From contig NZ_BJXV01000006.1 of NCBI RefSeq assembly GCF_007991175.1, positions 1 through 64,000 on the forward strand: a stretch of DNA of 64,000 bases, written 5' to 3'. The position numbers and the translations under genes were made by a program. This stretch comes from Halovibrio variabilis. GTDB lineage: Bacteria; Pseudomonadota; Gammaproteobacteria; Pseudomonadales; Halomonadaceae. Below the pieces are notes generated by a model. The model ran no database searches. It was not told the origin of the DNA and was given only the letters and a program-made list of their open reading frames with translations. This document shows positions 37,887 through 46,248 of this stretch, one piece after another (positions within the stretch are counted from its first letter, which is position 1; the number at the start of each line of letters is the position of its first letter).

Positions 37887-38789
37887 ATGTCGAACACGTT
37901 AACCGTCGCTGTTGTGCAGCAGCCCGCCTGGCCCGATAAAGTACAAAGCCTGGCCTTGAGTGAACAGGGTATCCGTAATGCTGTTGAACAGGGCGCACAG
38001 CTGGTTTTGCTGCAAGAACTGCACGCCACCCATTACTTTTGTCAATTCGAAGACCCGGCACTGTTCGACCTAGCTGAACCCCTCGACGGCCCTACCGGGC
38101 AGCACCTGGCCGCGCTTGCCCAGGAGCTGGATATTGTGCTGGTCGGGTCGCTGTTTGAGCGCCGCGCAGCAGGCATTTATCACAATACCGCCGTGGTCTA
38201 TGACCGCGCCAAAGGGCGCGTCGGCCAATACCGCAAAATGCATATTCCTGACGACCCTGGCTTTTACGAGAAGTTTTACTTTACGCCAGGTGATTTTGAC
38301 AGCGCTCGCGGCGAAGGCTTTACGCCGATTGAGACGTCCCTAGGGCGTCTTGGCGTACTGGTTTGCTGGGACCAGTGGTATCCCGAAGCGGCGCGGCTGA
38401 TGGCACTGGCCGGTGCCGACTTGCTGCTCTACCCCACCGCCATTGGCTGGGACCCCAACGACGACGGCGAAGAAAAGCACCGCCAGCAAGATGCCTGGAC
38501 GGTGATTCAGCGCGCCCACGGCGTCGCTAACGGCTTGCCCGTGCTGGTGGCCAACCGGGTTGGCTTTGAGGCGGATCACTCCGGCGTCGGTGACGGCATT
38601 CAGTTCTGGGGCGGTAGCTTTATCTGCGGGCCGCAGGGCGAGCTACTGGCCCAGGGGGGCGAAGACGTTGAGCAACTCGTCGTTCAGCTTGACATGGCAC
38701 GGAGTGAAAATACGCGGCGTATTTGGCCCTATCTGCGCGACCGTCGCGTGGATGCTTATGGTGACTTAACTCGCCGCTACCGCGACTGA
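37887..38789 (+). CDS. aguB: N-carbamoylputrescine amidase
   Basis: AguB hydrolyses N-carbamoylputrescine to putrescine, carbon dioxide and ammonia. It is a nitrilase-fold enzyme of 300 residues with the Glu-Lys-Cys triad: the Glu in LLQELHATHYF near 50, the Lys in YRKMHIPDDPGFYEKFYFTPGD near 118, and the Cys in GVLVCWDQWYPEAARL near 155. It is preceded by AAGGAG and follows aguA, which fixes the substrate choice over a general nitrilase. A strong terminator follows. Confidence 0.95.
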   Translation: MSNTLTVAVVQQPAWPDKVQSLALSEQGIRNAVEQGAQLVLLQELHATHYFCQFEDPALFDLAEPLDGPTGQHLAALAQELDIVLVGSLFERRAAGIYHNTAVVYDRAKGRVGQYRKMHIPDDPGFYEKFYFTPGDFDSARGEGFTPIETSLGRLGVLVCWDQWYPEAARLMALAGADLLLYPTAIGWDPNDDGEEKHRQQDAWTVIQRAHGVANGLPVLVANRVGFEADHSGVGDGIQFWGGSFICGPQGELLAQGGEDVEQLVVQLDMARSENTRRIWPYLRDRRVDAYGDLTRRYRD

Positions 38790-38816
38790 GCATCCTTGGT
38801 TTCTTATTAAGCAAAC

Positions 38817-38857
38817 AAAACGCCTGCCTCGGCATTCATCCAAGGCAGGCGTTTTTT
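38817..38857 (+). terminator. aguAB terminator
   Basis: AAAACGCCTGCCT and its complement form a 13-bp stem around a 13-base loop, followed by six T on the plus strand. The opposite strand gives a weaker T run and could also help end the MutT-ThiE gene. Confidence 0.88.
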
Positions 38858-38880
38858 ATCAACCCATAGCTGGCGCTATC

Positions 38881-39837
38881 TTACTTCCAGAAATCGCGGA
38901 TGGAGGCGATGCCTTGCGCGCCCACGGCGCGGGCGTGGTTAGCATCAAAACGCGTCATACCGCCGAGAGCAAAAACCGGCATGCCAGCGCGCTCGACCAG
39001 CTGTTGGAAGTCGTGCCAACCGAGCGGGAATACTTCCGGGTGTGACGGCGTGGTGCGTAGCGGCGACAGACTCACAAAGTCGCAGCCTAATACCGCCGCT
39101 TGAGTAAGCTGCGCTTGGTTGTGCGTCGACGCCGACAGCCACTTGTTTTCGGCAATCGGCCGCCGCTCAAGCTGCATCAAGCGCTCGCTGGTCAGGTGGA
39201 TACCGTCGGCTTCAACCTGTTCGAGCAACGCTGGCTCACCATTGAGCAGCAGCCGCGCGCCATACTCACGGCATAGCGCCAGGGCGCGCTGGGCACGCGC
39301 CACATAGGCCGCTGCGTCCAACTGCTTCGCGCGCAACTGCACCAGGCGAACATTGTCTTCGCGCAGTGCACGCTCCAGAAAGCCATCGAAACGCGCTTCA
39401 TCAGCCTCTTCAGCGGTTATCAAATACTCAGTAGGCAGCCTTACCGCACGCAGGATGGGCAGATTAGCCGCCGGGAAAGGATAGTTGGCGAGCTCGCTCA
39501 TGGGCACCCAGCGCACCGCCTGCCCTTCGCGGCCAAAGGGCTCACCGGCAAAGGCGTGTACCTGCCATACGTCGAGCAGGATATGCTTGTCAGGGTACTC
39601 GTGGTGGACACGGATCAATGGCTGGGCAGAGACAATTTCAACGCCCAGCTCCTCGTGCAGCTCACGCTTTAAGCCCTCAAGCCCTGTTTCGTAAGGGGCA
39701 AGCTTGCCCCCCGGAAATTCCCAAAGCCCGCCATGATCAACGTTTGACGGCCGACGAGCGATCAATACTTGCTGTTGATCGGCGCTGATAATCGCAGCTG
39801 CCGCGACGTGAACCCGTCGTTTTACCTTTATGCTCAT
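38881..39837 (-). CDS. MutT Nudix hydrolase fused to a thiamine-phosphate-synthase-like domain
   Basis: The 318-residue protein has two parts. Residues 1-130 are an 8-oxo-dGTP-type Nudix domain with the box GGKLAPYETGLEGLKRELHEELGV near 43-66. Residues 140-318 are a TMP-synthase (ThiE/TenI)-like barrel, for example LVQLRAKQLD, HLTSERLMQL and ALGGMTRFDANHARAVGAQGIASI. Fusions of this kind occur next to argJ in gammaproteobacteria. The Nudix half probably sanitises oxidised nucleotides, and the purpose of the barrel is unclear. The ribosome site is poor (GAGT). Confidence 0.9.
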   Translation of the reverse strand: MSIKVKRRVHVAAAAIISADQQQVLIARRPSNVDHGGLWEFPGGKLAPYETGLEGLKRELHEELGVEIVSAQPLIRVHHEYPDKHILLDVWQVHAFAGEPFGREGQAVRWVPMSELANYPFPAANLPILRAVRLPTEYLITAEEADEARFDGFLERALREDNVRLVQLRAKQLDAAAYVARAQRALALCREYGARLLLNGEPALLEQVEADGIHLTSERLMQLERRPIAENKWLSASTHNQAQLTQAAVLGCDFVSLSPLRTTPSHPEVFPLGWHDFQQLVERAGMPVFALGGMTRFDANHARAVGAQGIASIRDFWK

Positions 39838-39958
39838 AGACTCATATACTCGTTACGTCTTTATCCACTGCGCGCACCAATACTGACGGCATTGATGCTG
39901 TCTCGCTACGTTTGCCCATTATCACCGCTCCTCTGTCACCCCGCTTGGGGCAACATGA

Positions 39959-41188
39959 CTAGCTGCGATAATCCGCGTTGATCGACACATAGTCATGGGA
40001 GAGGTCGGAAGTCCATACCGTGGCACTTTCTTCGCCGCGCCCCAGATTAATGCGAATGGTAATGTCTGATTGCGCCATCACGGCGCTACCGGCTGCTTCG
40101 GTGTAATCGGCGGCACGCCCGCCGTCTTCCACGAGACGCACGTCGCCCAAGTCAATCACCACGCGGTTAACGTCAAAATCGCTTACCGGGGCGCGCCCCA
40201 CGGCCGCTAGGATACGCCCCCAGTTAGCATCCGAGGCGTAAAGCGCGGTTTTCACCAGCGGTGAGTGAGCAACCGTAAAGGCCACATCCAGCGCCTCTTG
40301 GCGACTTTTAGCCTCGCCGACCTGAAGGGTGACAAACTTAGTCGCGCCTTCACCGTCACGAATAATCGCTTGGGCAAGCTCGGTCATTACCCGCTGCAAC
40401 GCATTGCGGAACACGACGATCTGTTCTTCATCGACGATGCGCAGGCCTGTCCCGGTTGCCGCCAACATACAGGCGTCGTTGGTCGAGGTATCGCTGTCGA
40501 CGGTGATACAGTTAAACGAGCGATCGACCGTTTCGCGCAGCAAACTATCCAACAGCGGCTGCTCGATGGCGGCGTTAGTCACCACAAAGCCCAACATGGT
40601 CGCCATGTCGGGCTTAATCATGCCTGACCCTTTGGCGATGCCATTAATGCTCACCTGCTGACCTGCGATCTCCAGCGTAACGCTCGCGCCTTTGGCGCGG
40701 GTATCGGTCGTCAATATCCCCAGCCCCGCGTGATGCCAGGCGGAGCTGTCGCTGGCCAGTGTCTGCAGCGCAGGCGCCAAGCCAGCCAACAGCCGCTGCA
40801 TGGGCAGCGGCTCACCAATCACACCGGTTGAAAACGGCAGCACCTCTTCGGCTGACACGCCGACTTGCTCGGCAAGTGCTGCACAGCTAGCGCGTGCATC
40901 GTGCAGGCCTAATTCGCCCGTGCCAGCATTCGCATTGCCGGTGTTAATCAGCCAGTAGCGCGGCGAACGACCTGCCGCGCGACAATGCTCAATATGCTGT
41001 TTGGCCACTACCACCGGCGCGGCGCAAAATGCATTACGGGTAAAGACCCCTGACACCGTGGCTGTTGGGGGTAGCTCTATCACCACCACATCACGGCGAT
41101 CCGGCTTTTTGATACCCGCCATTGCATGTCCCAGGCGCACCCCGTCAAGGGGCGGCAACTCTGGAAAAGGAATGTTTCCCACCGCCAT
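39959..41188 (-). CDS. argJ: bifunctional glutamate N-acetyltransferase / ornithine acetyltransferase
   Basis: ArgJ transfers acetyl from acetylornithine to glutamate in the cyclic arginine pathway. It is made as a 409-residue precursor that cleaves itself before the Thr in KGSGMIKPDMATMLGF near residue 190. Other features are TNAFCAAPVVVAK, LINTGNANAGTG and NWGRILAAVGRA. It has AAGGAG before the ATG. It lies between the MutT-ThiE gene and secA on the minus strand, as in Pseudomonas. Confidence 0.95.
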   Translation of the reverse strand: MAVGNIPFPELPPLDGVRLGHAMAGIKKPDRRDVVVIELPPTATVSGVFTRNAFCAAPVVVAKQHIEHCRAAGRSPRYWLINTGNANAGTGELGLHDARASCAALAEQVGVSAEEVLPFSTGVIGEPLPMQRLLAGLAPALQTLASDSSAWHHAGLGILTTDTRAKGASVTLEIAGQQVSINGIAKGSGMIKPDMATMLGFVVTNAAIEQPLLDSLLRETVDRSFNCITVDSDTSTNDACMLAATGTGLRIVDEEQIVVFRNALQRVMTELAQAIIRDGEGATKFVTLQVGEAKSRQEALDVAFTVAHSPLVKTALYASDANWGRILAAVGRAPVSDFDVNRVVIDLGDVRLVEDGGRAADYTEAAGSAVMAQSDITIRINLGRGEESATVWTSDLSHDYVSINADYRS

Positions 41189-41246
41189 GATTTTCTCCTT
41201 TAGGCAGACGCTCTCTCAGGCGTCATCTCATCAGACACCATCGCGG

Positions 41247-43979
41247 TTAGCTTAATTTGCCACAGCACTGCTTATATTTTTTACCCGAGCCGCAATAACA
41301 AGGATCATTACGACCGACTTTTGGCCCTTCGCGCCGAACCGGACGTCCATCAGCGCCAGACGCTTCTGAAGGCGTTGCGGGCATCTCATCGGCTGGATCA
41401 TCGTGCCGGCTTGCCGCGCTGGCAGTCTCCCGCTCTAGCGCTTCCCGACGCTGACGCTCAAGCGCGTCGACTTCCTCGGGCTGGCGTACCTGAACGTGAC
41501 TGAGGATACGCGTTACGTCTTCCTTAATATGGTCGAGCAGCTGTTCAAAGAGCGCAAAGGATTCACGCTTGTACTCCTGCTTGGGGTTCTTCTGCGCATA
41601 GCCACGCAGGTGAATACCGCGACGCAGGTGATCCATTGACTGAAGGTGTTCTTTCCAGCGCGTATCCAATACTTGCAGCATCACCTGCTTCTCAAAGCGG
41701 CGAATCAGCTTTTCACCCGCGGCCTCGACTTTGGCGGCATAAGCGTCGCGATGCATGGTTTGCAGCCGTTCGCGCAACTGCTCTTCATTGAAGCGGTCAT
41801 CCTCGGCGGCCCATTTCACCAGCGGCACATCAAGGTTAAATTCCGTTTTAAGATGCGCCTCCAAGCCTGGCAAATCCCACTGTTCAGGCAGGCTCTGCGG
41901 CGGCACATAGCTGCTGATGGCCGATTCCATCACTTCTTCACGAATGCCGATAACGGCATCAGCGACATCGTCCGCCGCGAGAACTTCATTGCGCTGGTCA
42001 TAGATTACCCGGCGCTGGTCGTTGGCAACGTCATCGTACTCGAGCAACTGCTTGCGAATATCGAAGTTACGCCCCTCAACTTTCTTCTGGGCACGCTCAA
42101 CGGCGTTAGAAACCATCTTATGCTCAATGGCTTCACCGTGTTCAAGGCCCAACGCCTGCATCAGGCGTTTGACGCGATCTGAGCCAAACAGACGCATTAG
42201 ACTATCTTCAAGCGATAAGAAGAAACGCGTCGAGCCGGGGTCGCCCTGGCGCCCGGCACGGCCACGCAGCTGGTTATCGATACGCCGCGATTCATGGCGC
42301 TCAGAGCCCACCACGTGTAATCCGCCGGCTTCCAGCACGCCATCGTGACGCGCCTGCCAATCGGCTTTCAGCGCATCAACCTGCGCTTGGCTGGGATTTT
42401 GCAGTTTGGCGACTTCTGCCTCCCAGTTGCCGCCCAGCACGATGTCAGTACCGCGACCGGCCATGTTGGTGGCGATGGTAATCGCCCCCGGACGGCCCGC
42501 CTGGGCAATGATCTCAGCTTCACTCTGGTGCTGCTTGGCATTGAGTACGTTGAACGCCAGCCCGGCCTCTTGCATCAGATTGGCGAGATACTCGGATGTT
42601 TCAATCGAGGCAGTACCCACCAAGACGGGTCGCCCGGCTTCGGTCTCGGTTTTGACATCCTTAATGATCGCTTCGTATTTTTCTTCAGCGCTCAGATAAA
42701 CCAAGTCATTAAGGTCTTTACGTACCAACGGACGGTTGGTGGGAATCACCACCACATCAAGGGCGTAAATCTGCCGAAACTCAAAGGCTTCAGTATCTGC
42801 CGTACCGGTCATACCGGCTAACTTTTCATACAGACGGAAGTAATTCTGGAACGTCGTTGAGGCAAGCGTCTGGCTTTCCCGCTGCACCGTAACGCCCTCT
42901 TTGGCTTCGACAGCTTGGTGCAAGCCTTCCGACCAGCGACGCCCCGGCATAGAGCGACCGGTATGCTCGTCGACGATGACGACCTGGTCCTCAGACACGA
43001 TATAATCGACATCACGGTGATAAAGATGACGGGCACGCAGCGCTGAATGCATATGCTGAAGCAAATTGAGATTTTGCGCGGCGTAAAGCGACTCGTCCTC
43101 GCTTAGCAGCCCTTCAGCGCGCATGAGCTCCTCAACCTTGTTGTGCCCCTGCTCTGTCAGCTCGACTTGCTTTTGTTTTTCATCGACCAGGAAGTCACCG
43201 ACTACTGTGGCCTCCTCGTCTTCAAGCTCTTCACCCTTTTCAAGCCGCTGGGCGAGCTGGTTGACGACTTTATACAGGTCGGTATTTTCGTCGACAGCCC
43301 CGGAGATAATCAGCGGCGTACGCGCTTCATCGATAAGAATTGAGTCCACTTCGTCGACAATCGCAAAATGCAGGCCGCGCTGGACTTTATCGTCTAGCGA
43401 GAACGCCATGTTATCGCGCAGATAATCGAAGCCGAATTCGTTGTTGGTGCCGTAGGTAATATCGCACTGATACGCATGGCGCTTCTCTTCGCCGGCTTGC
43501 CCCGAAAAGATAACCCCGATCGTAAGCCCTAAAAACTCGTAGAGAGGACGCATCCACTCCGCATCACGGCGCGCCAAGTAATCGTTCACCGTTACGACAT
43601 GCACGCCTTTGCGGGTCAAGGCATTGAGATAAACCGCCAATGTGGCCACCAGGGTTTTACCTTCACCGGTTTTCATTTCCGCAATGCGGCCACGGTGCAG
43701 CGTCATCCCGCCGACCATCTGCACGTCAAAGTGACGCATGCCCATCACGCGCTTACTGGCTTCGCGCACAACGGCAAACGCAGGGGTCAATAAGTTATCT
43801 AAAGGCTCACCTGCGTCTAAGCGCTGGCGCAGTTCCGCCGTTTTGCCCTGTAGATCGGCGTCGCTCAGTGCCTCAAACTCGGCTTCAAGCGAATTGATAG
43901 GCGGCACATGTTTGTGCATGCGCTTTACTTCGCGATCATTTTTCGACCCAACGACTTTACGTAATAAATTATTAAGCAT
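41247..43979 (-). CDS. secA: preprotein translocase ATPase SecA
   Basis: SecA is the motor that pushes unfolded proteins through SecYEG. The 910-residue length is normal. Walker A (EMKTGEGKT) lies near 101-109, [20 protein letters not shown], the [19 protein letters not shown] box near 209, [12 protein letters not shown] and [14 protein letters not shown] follow, and the C-terminal zinc finger is [13 protein letters not shown] at the very end. The ribosome site (GGAA) and the ATG lie in a hairpin, and a SecM-like gene is just upstream (see 44118-44480). Three 15-bp repeats and a second hairpin occupy the spacer. Confidence 0.97.
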   Translation of the reverse strand: MLNNLLRKVVGSKNDREVKRMHKHVPPINSLEAEFEALSDADLQGKTAELRQRLDAGEPLDNLLTPAFAVVREASKRVMGMRHFDVQMVGGMTLHRGRIAEMKTGEGKTLVATLAVYLNALTRKGVHVVTVNDYLARRDAEWMRPLYEFLGLTIGVIFSGQAGEEKRHAYQCDITYGTNNEFGFDYLRDNMAFSLDDKVQRGLHFAIVDEVDSILIDEARTPLIISGAVDENTDLYKVVNQLAQRLEKGEELEDEEATVVGDFLVDEKQKQVELTEQGHNKVEELMRAEGLLSEDESLYAAQNLNLLQHMHSALRARHLYHRDVDYIVSEDQVVIVDEHTGRSMPGRRWSEGLHQAVEAKEGVTVQRESQTLASTTFQNYFRLYEKLAGMTGTADTEAFEFRQIYALDVVVIPTNRPLVRKDLNDLVYLSAEEKYEAIIKDVKTETEAGRPVLVGTASIETSEYLANLMQEAGLAFNVLNAKQHQSEAEIIAQAGRPGAITIATNMAGRGTDIVLGGNWEAEVAKLQNPSQAQVDALKADWQARHDGVLEAGGLHVVGSERHESRRIDNQLRGRAGRQGDPGSTRFFLSLEDSLMRLFGSDRVKRLMQALGLEHGEAIEHKMVSNAVERAQKKVEGRNFDIRKQLLEYDDVANDQRRVIYDQRNEVLAADDVADAVIGIREEVMESAISSYVPPQSLPEQWDLPGLEAHLKTEFNLDVPLVKWAAEDDRFNEEQLRERLQTMHRDAYAAKVEAAGEKLIRRFEKQVMLQVLDTRWKEHLQSMDHLRRGIHLRGYAQKNPKQEYKRESFALFEQLLDHIKEDVTRILSHVQVRQPEEVDALERQRREALERETASAASRHDDPADEMPATPSEASGADGRPVRREGPKVGRNDPCYCGSGKKYKQCCGKLS

Positions 43980-44021
43980 GAAATATTCCAGTATTCATGA
44001 GCGACCCATCGAGTCTCGCTC
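43977..44021 (-). promoter_or_regulatory. hairpins over the secA start codon and spacer
   Basis: CATGAA at 43977-43982, which contains the complement of the secA ATG, is exactly repeated in inverted form as TTCATG at 43994-43999. The loop holds the GGAA ribosome site. A second six-bp stem, GAGCGA (43999-44004) with TCGCTC (44016-44021), shares one base with the first. The layout could hide the secA start until an upstream ribosome opens it. Pairing is directly visible and the role is inferred. Confidence 0.5.
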
Positions 44022-44025
44022 TAAG

Positions 44026-44070
44026 TATGCAAAACCTGTGTATGCAAGCCCTGTGTTTGCAAACCCTGTG
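44026..44070. repeat. three 15-bp repeats between the SecM-like gene and secA
   Basis: TATGCAAAACCTGTG, TATGCAAGCCCTGTG and TTTGCAAACCCTGTG lie head to tail. They are in the untranslated spacer 47 bp past the stop of the ORF at 44118-44480. Confidence 0.93.
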
Positions 44071-44117
44071 TCATCTGCACATTTGTGGGGTGCAAAAGCA
44101 GGGACAACCTAGCGGTA

Positions 44118-44480
44118 TTAACGATTATCGTGCTGGGCAGGTGGACCGCGTTGGGTCAAAACGTCGCGCGCTGCTACCCGCATGGCCATCGGGGGAAGCC
44201 AATTGAACACCCTCTGCACGGGAGAAAAGCGCTGGAGGCGACGCGCCCAGCGGCGCAGCGCGCGCCGCCTTTTGGCAATCCAGTGCGATTGGGCACGTAA
44301 AATCGCGGGTACCCAAAAACAGATAGTGACGCTGCGTTCGCCGCTGCGAAAAGCGTCCGAAGGGCCTAAACTGGCGGGCAATAGACAGCTTACTAGCAAG
44401 CCAGCCAGCCACCAACGCGCCATACCGTAACGGCGTTGGCGCCGCGGCAAAGCAGATTGAACTTCAAGCGTGGGTGACAT
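44118..44480 (-). CDS. candidate SecM-like secretion-monitor arrest peptide
   Basis: I do not recognise this 120-residue protein from overall sequence, but its position and layout are like E. coli SecM, which stalls ribosomes unless pulled by SecA and thereby raises secA expression. The N-terminus is basic (RRQRRYGMAR at 13-22) followed by a hydrophobic stretch (23-38) ending near a possible signal cleavage site. The middle is very Arg- and Trp-rich. The last residues are TQRGPPAQHDNR, with Arg-Gly-Pro-Pro at 111-114, six codons from the stop. SecM ends in Arg-Ala-Gly-Pro and other known arrest peptides in Arg-Ala-Pro-Pro. Its ribosome site (AGGAG) is 12 bases from the ATG. It has the same direction as secA, which starts 138 bp downstream of its stop. 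Confidence 0.55.
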   Translation of the reverse strand: MSPTLEVQSALPRRQRRYGMARWWLAGLLVSCLLPASLGPSDAFRSGERSVTICFWVPAILRAQSHWIAKRRRALRRWARRLQRFSPVQRVFNWLPPMAMRVAARDVLTQRGPPAQHDNR

Positions 44481-44600
44481 GCTGTAGACCGGCTCCTGAG
44501 CGTGGTAAAGTCTGCTAATAAGTCACCTCGGTGAGCATGACCAACATCATTATTAGCATTGGCGGCACCTTAAGATAGCGGCACCCTAGGAATTAAGCGT
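44481..44600. promoter_or_regulatory. divergent spacer between the SecM-like gene and the DciA/DUF721 gene
   Basis: This 120-bp region must hold the promoters of the secA unit (minus) and of the DUF721 gene (plus). No clear -35/-10 pair or operator stands out to me. Confidence 0.4.
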
Positions 44601-45062
44601 ATGAGTATAAAGGTTAAGCGTTCTCGCGCCCAGCCCATCGCCCGTCTGCTCTCTAAGTCCGGCGATATTAATCAGTTAATGCGTCTATCGCGGTTAATCG
44701 ACCAGGCGCAACGACACCTTCGCGCGCATTTACCCGAAGAAATGCGCGAACATATCTTTGTCGGCGGCTTTCGCGACGGTCGGCTTACGCTGATTAGCGG
44801 TCAAGCGAGTTGGCTGACGTGGCTGCGTTTTGAGCAGCGGCGCCTACTAGAGCTGCTGCACCAGCTGCCCGGTTTTGAAGGCGTCAATGGCTTTACCTTC
44901 AAGGTCCGCCCTGTACACCCCATCGTGGCGCCTAAGCGTAATACCCGCAGCCTGTCGGCAAATGCCGGTAAAACCTTAGCTGAATGCGCCGAAGACACCA
45001 CCAACCCGACGTTAAAACGGGCCTTGGAACGGCTTGCTTCCCATGCATCGACGTCCAAATAA
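44601..45062 (+). CDS. DciA/DUF721-family protein, possible replicative-helicase loader
   Basis: This 153-residue basic protein fits DUF721 (DciA). DciA proteins load the DnaB helicase in bacteria that lack DnaC or DnaI. Visible features are the N-terminal SRAQPIARLLSKSGDINQLMRLSRLIDQ, the core EMREHIFVGGFRDGRLTLISGQASWLTWLRFEQRRLLELLHQLPGFEGV, and a Lys/Arg-rich tail. It is divergent from the secA unit, as DUF721 genes often are. The assignment as loader is from family knowledge, not from residues I can verify here. AGGAATT precedes the ATG. Confidence 0.78.
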   Translation: MSIKVKRSRAQPIARLLSKSGDINQLMRLSRLIDQAQRHLRAHLPEEMREHIFVGGFRDGRLTLISGQASWLTWLRFEQRRLLELLHQLPGFEGVNGFTFKVRPVHPIVAPKRNTRSLSANAGKTLAECAEDTTNPTLKRALERLASHASTSK

Positions 45063-45099
45063 CCCAACGCCCTGAGCTTTGCGTGCTGTTAAAACGCAT

Positions 45100-45123
45100 A
45101 AAGCACCGCCTGAGCGGTGCTTT
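45100..45123. terminator. bidirectional terminator between the DUF721 gene and lpxC
   Basis: AAAGCACCGC and GCGGTGCTTT form a ten-bp perfect stem with a four-base loop. TTTATT follows on the plus strand and TTTATG on the minus strand, so it may end both the DUF721 gene and lpxC. Confidence 0.8.
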
Positions 45124-45202
45124 ATTAACCAGATCATGTGCTGAAATCAGCGCACTTAGCTAAGATCAGCGCACTAAGACGGAAGCATTTAAAAAAACGG
45201 GA

Positions 45203-46114
45203 TTACGCCATGGCGGGCGCTGAATACGATATCGGCGCCACCGCCTTGTCTTCTTCGAAAGTGACGATTTCGTAAGCTTCCGGCTGCGCCATCAGCTCAC
45301 GACACAGCTTATTATTTAGCGCATGACCGGATTTCACGCCGCGAAATTCGCCTATCAGGCTGTAGCCTAACTGGTATAAATCGCCAATCGCGTCCAATAC
45401 CTTGTGTTTTACAAACTCATCTTCGTAGCGCAGCCCACCTTCATTCACAATGCGGTAATCATCGACCACGATGGCATTGTCTAAACTGCCGCCCAGCGCC
45501 AAGTTGTTGGAGCGCAAAAACGCCAGGTCACGCATAAAGCCGAAGGTACGCGCACGCGACACTTCTTTAACAAAAGAGGTAGTAGAAAAATCAATCAGCG
45601 CGGTCTGCTTCTGTTGATCAAAGACAGGATGGTCAAAGTCGATTGCGAAGCAGACCTTAAAACCCTGGTGCGGCAGGAAAACAGCCTCTTTGTCGCCGTC
45701 GGTGACGGCAACGCGGTGCTTGATACGAATAAATTTCTTCGCCGCGTCCTGCTCTAAAATACCCGCTGACTGAATCAGAAACACAAACGGGCTCGCACTA
45801 CCATCCATGATCGGCACTTCGGGCTCGCTAACGTCCACATAGGCATTATCAATGCCCAGCCCAGCAAACGCAGACATCAGGTGTTCTACCGTGGCTACTT
45901 TCACCCCATTATACGAAAGTGCCGTGCACAGCGTGGTATCTTCTACCAGCTCAGCCCGCGCAGGCACATGAGCCATGGGGTCCAGATCGGTTCTGACAAA
46001 CACAATCCCAGTGTTGGCTGGCGCCGGCCGCAAAGCCAGGTGGACTTTTTTGCCTGAATGCAGGCCCACTCCGGTAGCGCGAATGACGTTTTGAAGGGTG
46101 CGTTGTCTGATCAT
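45203..46114 (-). CDS. lpxC: UDP-3-O-acyl-N-acetylglucosamine deacetylase
   Basis: LpxC is the zinc enzyme that commits to lipid A synthesis. The 303-residue protein shows [18 protein letters not shown] near 14-31, [32 protein letters not shown] near 77-108 with the zinc His, and [35 protein letters not shown] near 237-271 with the second His and Asp. It is the last gene of the dcw cluster, 134 bp after ftsZ, with a long imperfect hairpin in that gap. E. coli LpxC is destroyed by FtsH through its C-terminal end, and the tail here (SYSAPAMA) is short and hydrophobic. Confidence 0.96.
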   Translation of the reverse strand: MIRQRTLQNVIRATGVGLHSGKKVHLALRPAPANTGIVFVRTDLDPMAHVPARAELVEDTTLCTALSYNGVKVATVEHLMSAFAGLGIDNAYVDVSEPEVPIMDGSASPFVFLIQSAGILEQDAAKKFIRIKHRVAVTDGDKEAVFLPHQGFKVCFAIDFDHPVFDQQKQTALIDFSTTSFVKEVSRARTFGFMRDLAFLRSNNLALGGSLDNAIVVDDYRIVNEGGLRYEDEFVKHKVLDAIGDLYQLGYSLIGEFRGVKSGHALNNKLCRELMAQPEAYEIVTFEEDKAVAPISYSAPAMA

Positions 46115-46181
46115 GGATAGTAGTCGAACTCTGAAGACGGTAATGACCGTGAGGAAAAGGTTATCAAACAGTGTTCACTTT

Positions 46182-46226
46182 AACAGCTAAGGGACGTTTT
46201 AGCCAATAAAACGCCCGCTAGCTGTT
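46182..46226 (-). promoter_or_regulatory. long inverted repeat in the ftsZ-lpxC spacer
   Basis: AACAGCTA at 46182-46189 pairs with TAGCTGTT at 46219-46226 and the inner bases pair with a few mismatches, giving about 17 paired bases with a short loop. No T run follows on the minus strand, so it is more like a processing or attenuation element than a terminator. Confidence 0.45.
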
Positions 46227-46248
46227 GCAATGAAGCTAATAAAGACAA

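Noticed and set aside
39817-39837. Same first seven residues (MSIKVKR) in the MutT-ThiE and DUF721 proteins
   Set aside because: The similarity ends after residue 7 and at the DNA level it is only partial, so it looks coincidental.
44125-44415. 96-residue ORF overlapping the SecM-like gene in another frame
   Set aside because: It has no signal-like start, no convincing ribosome site and no relation to secA. The 44118-44480 frame fits better.
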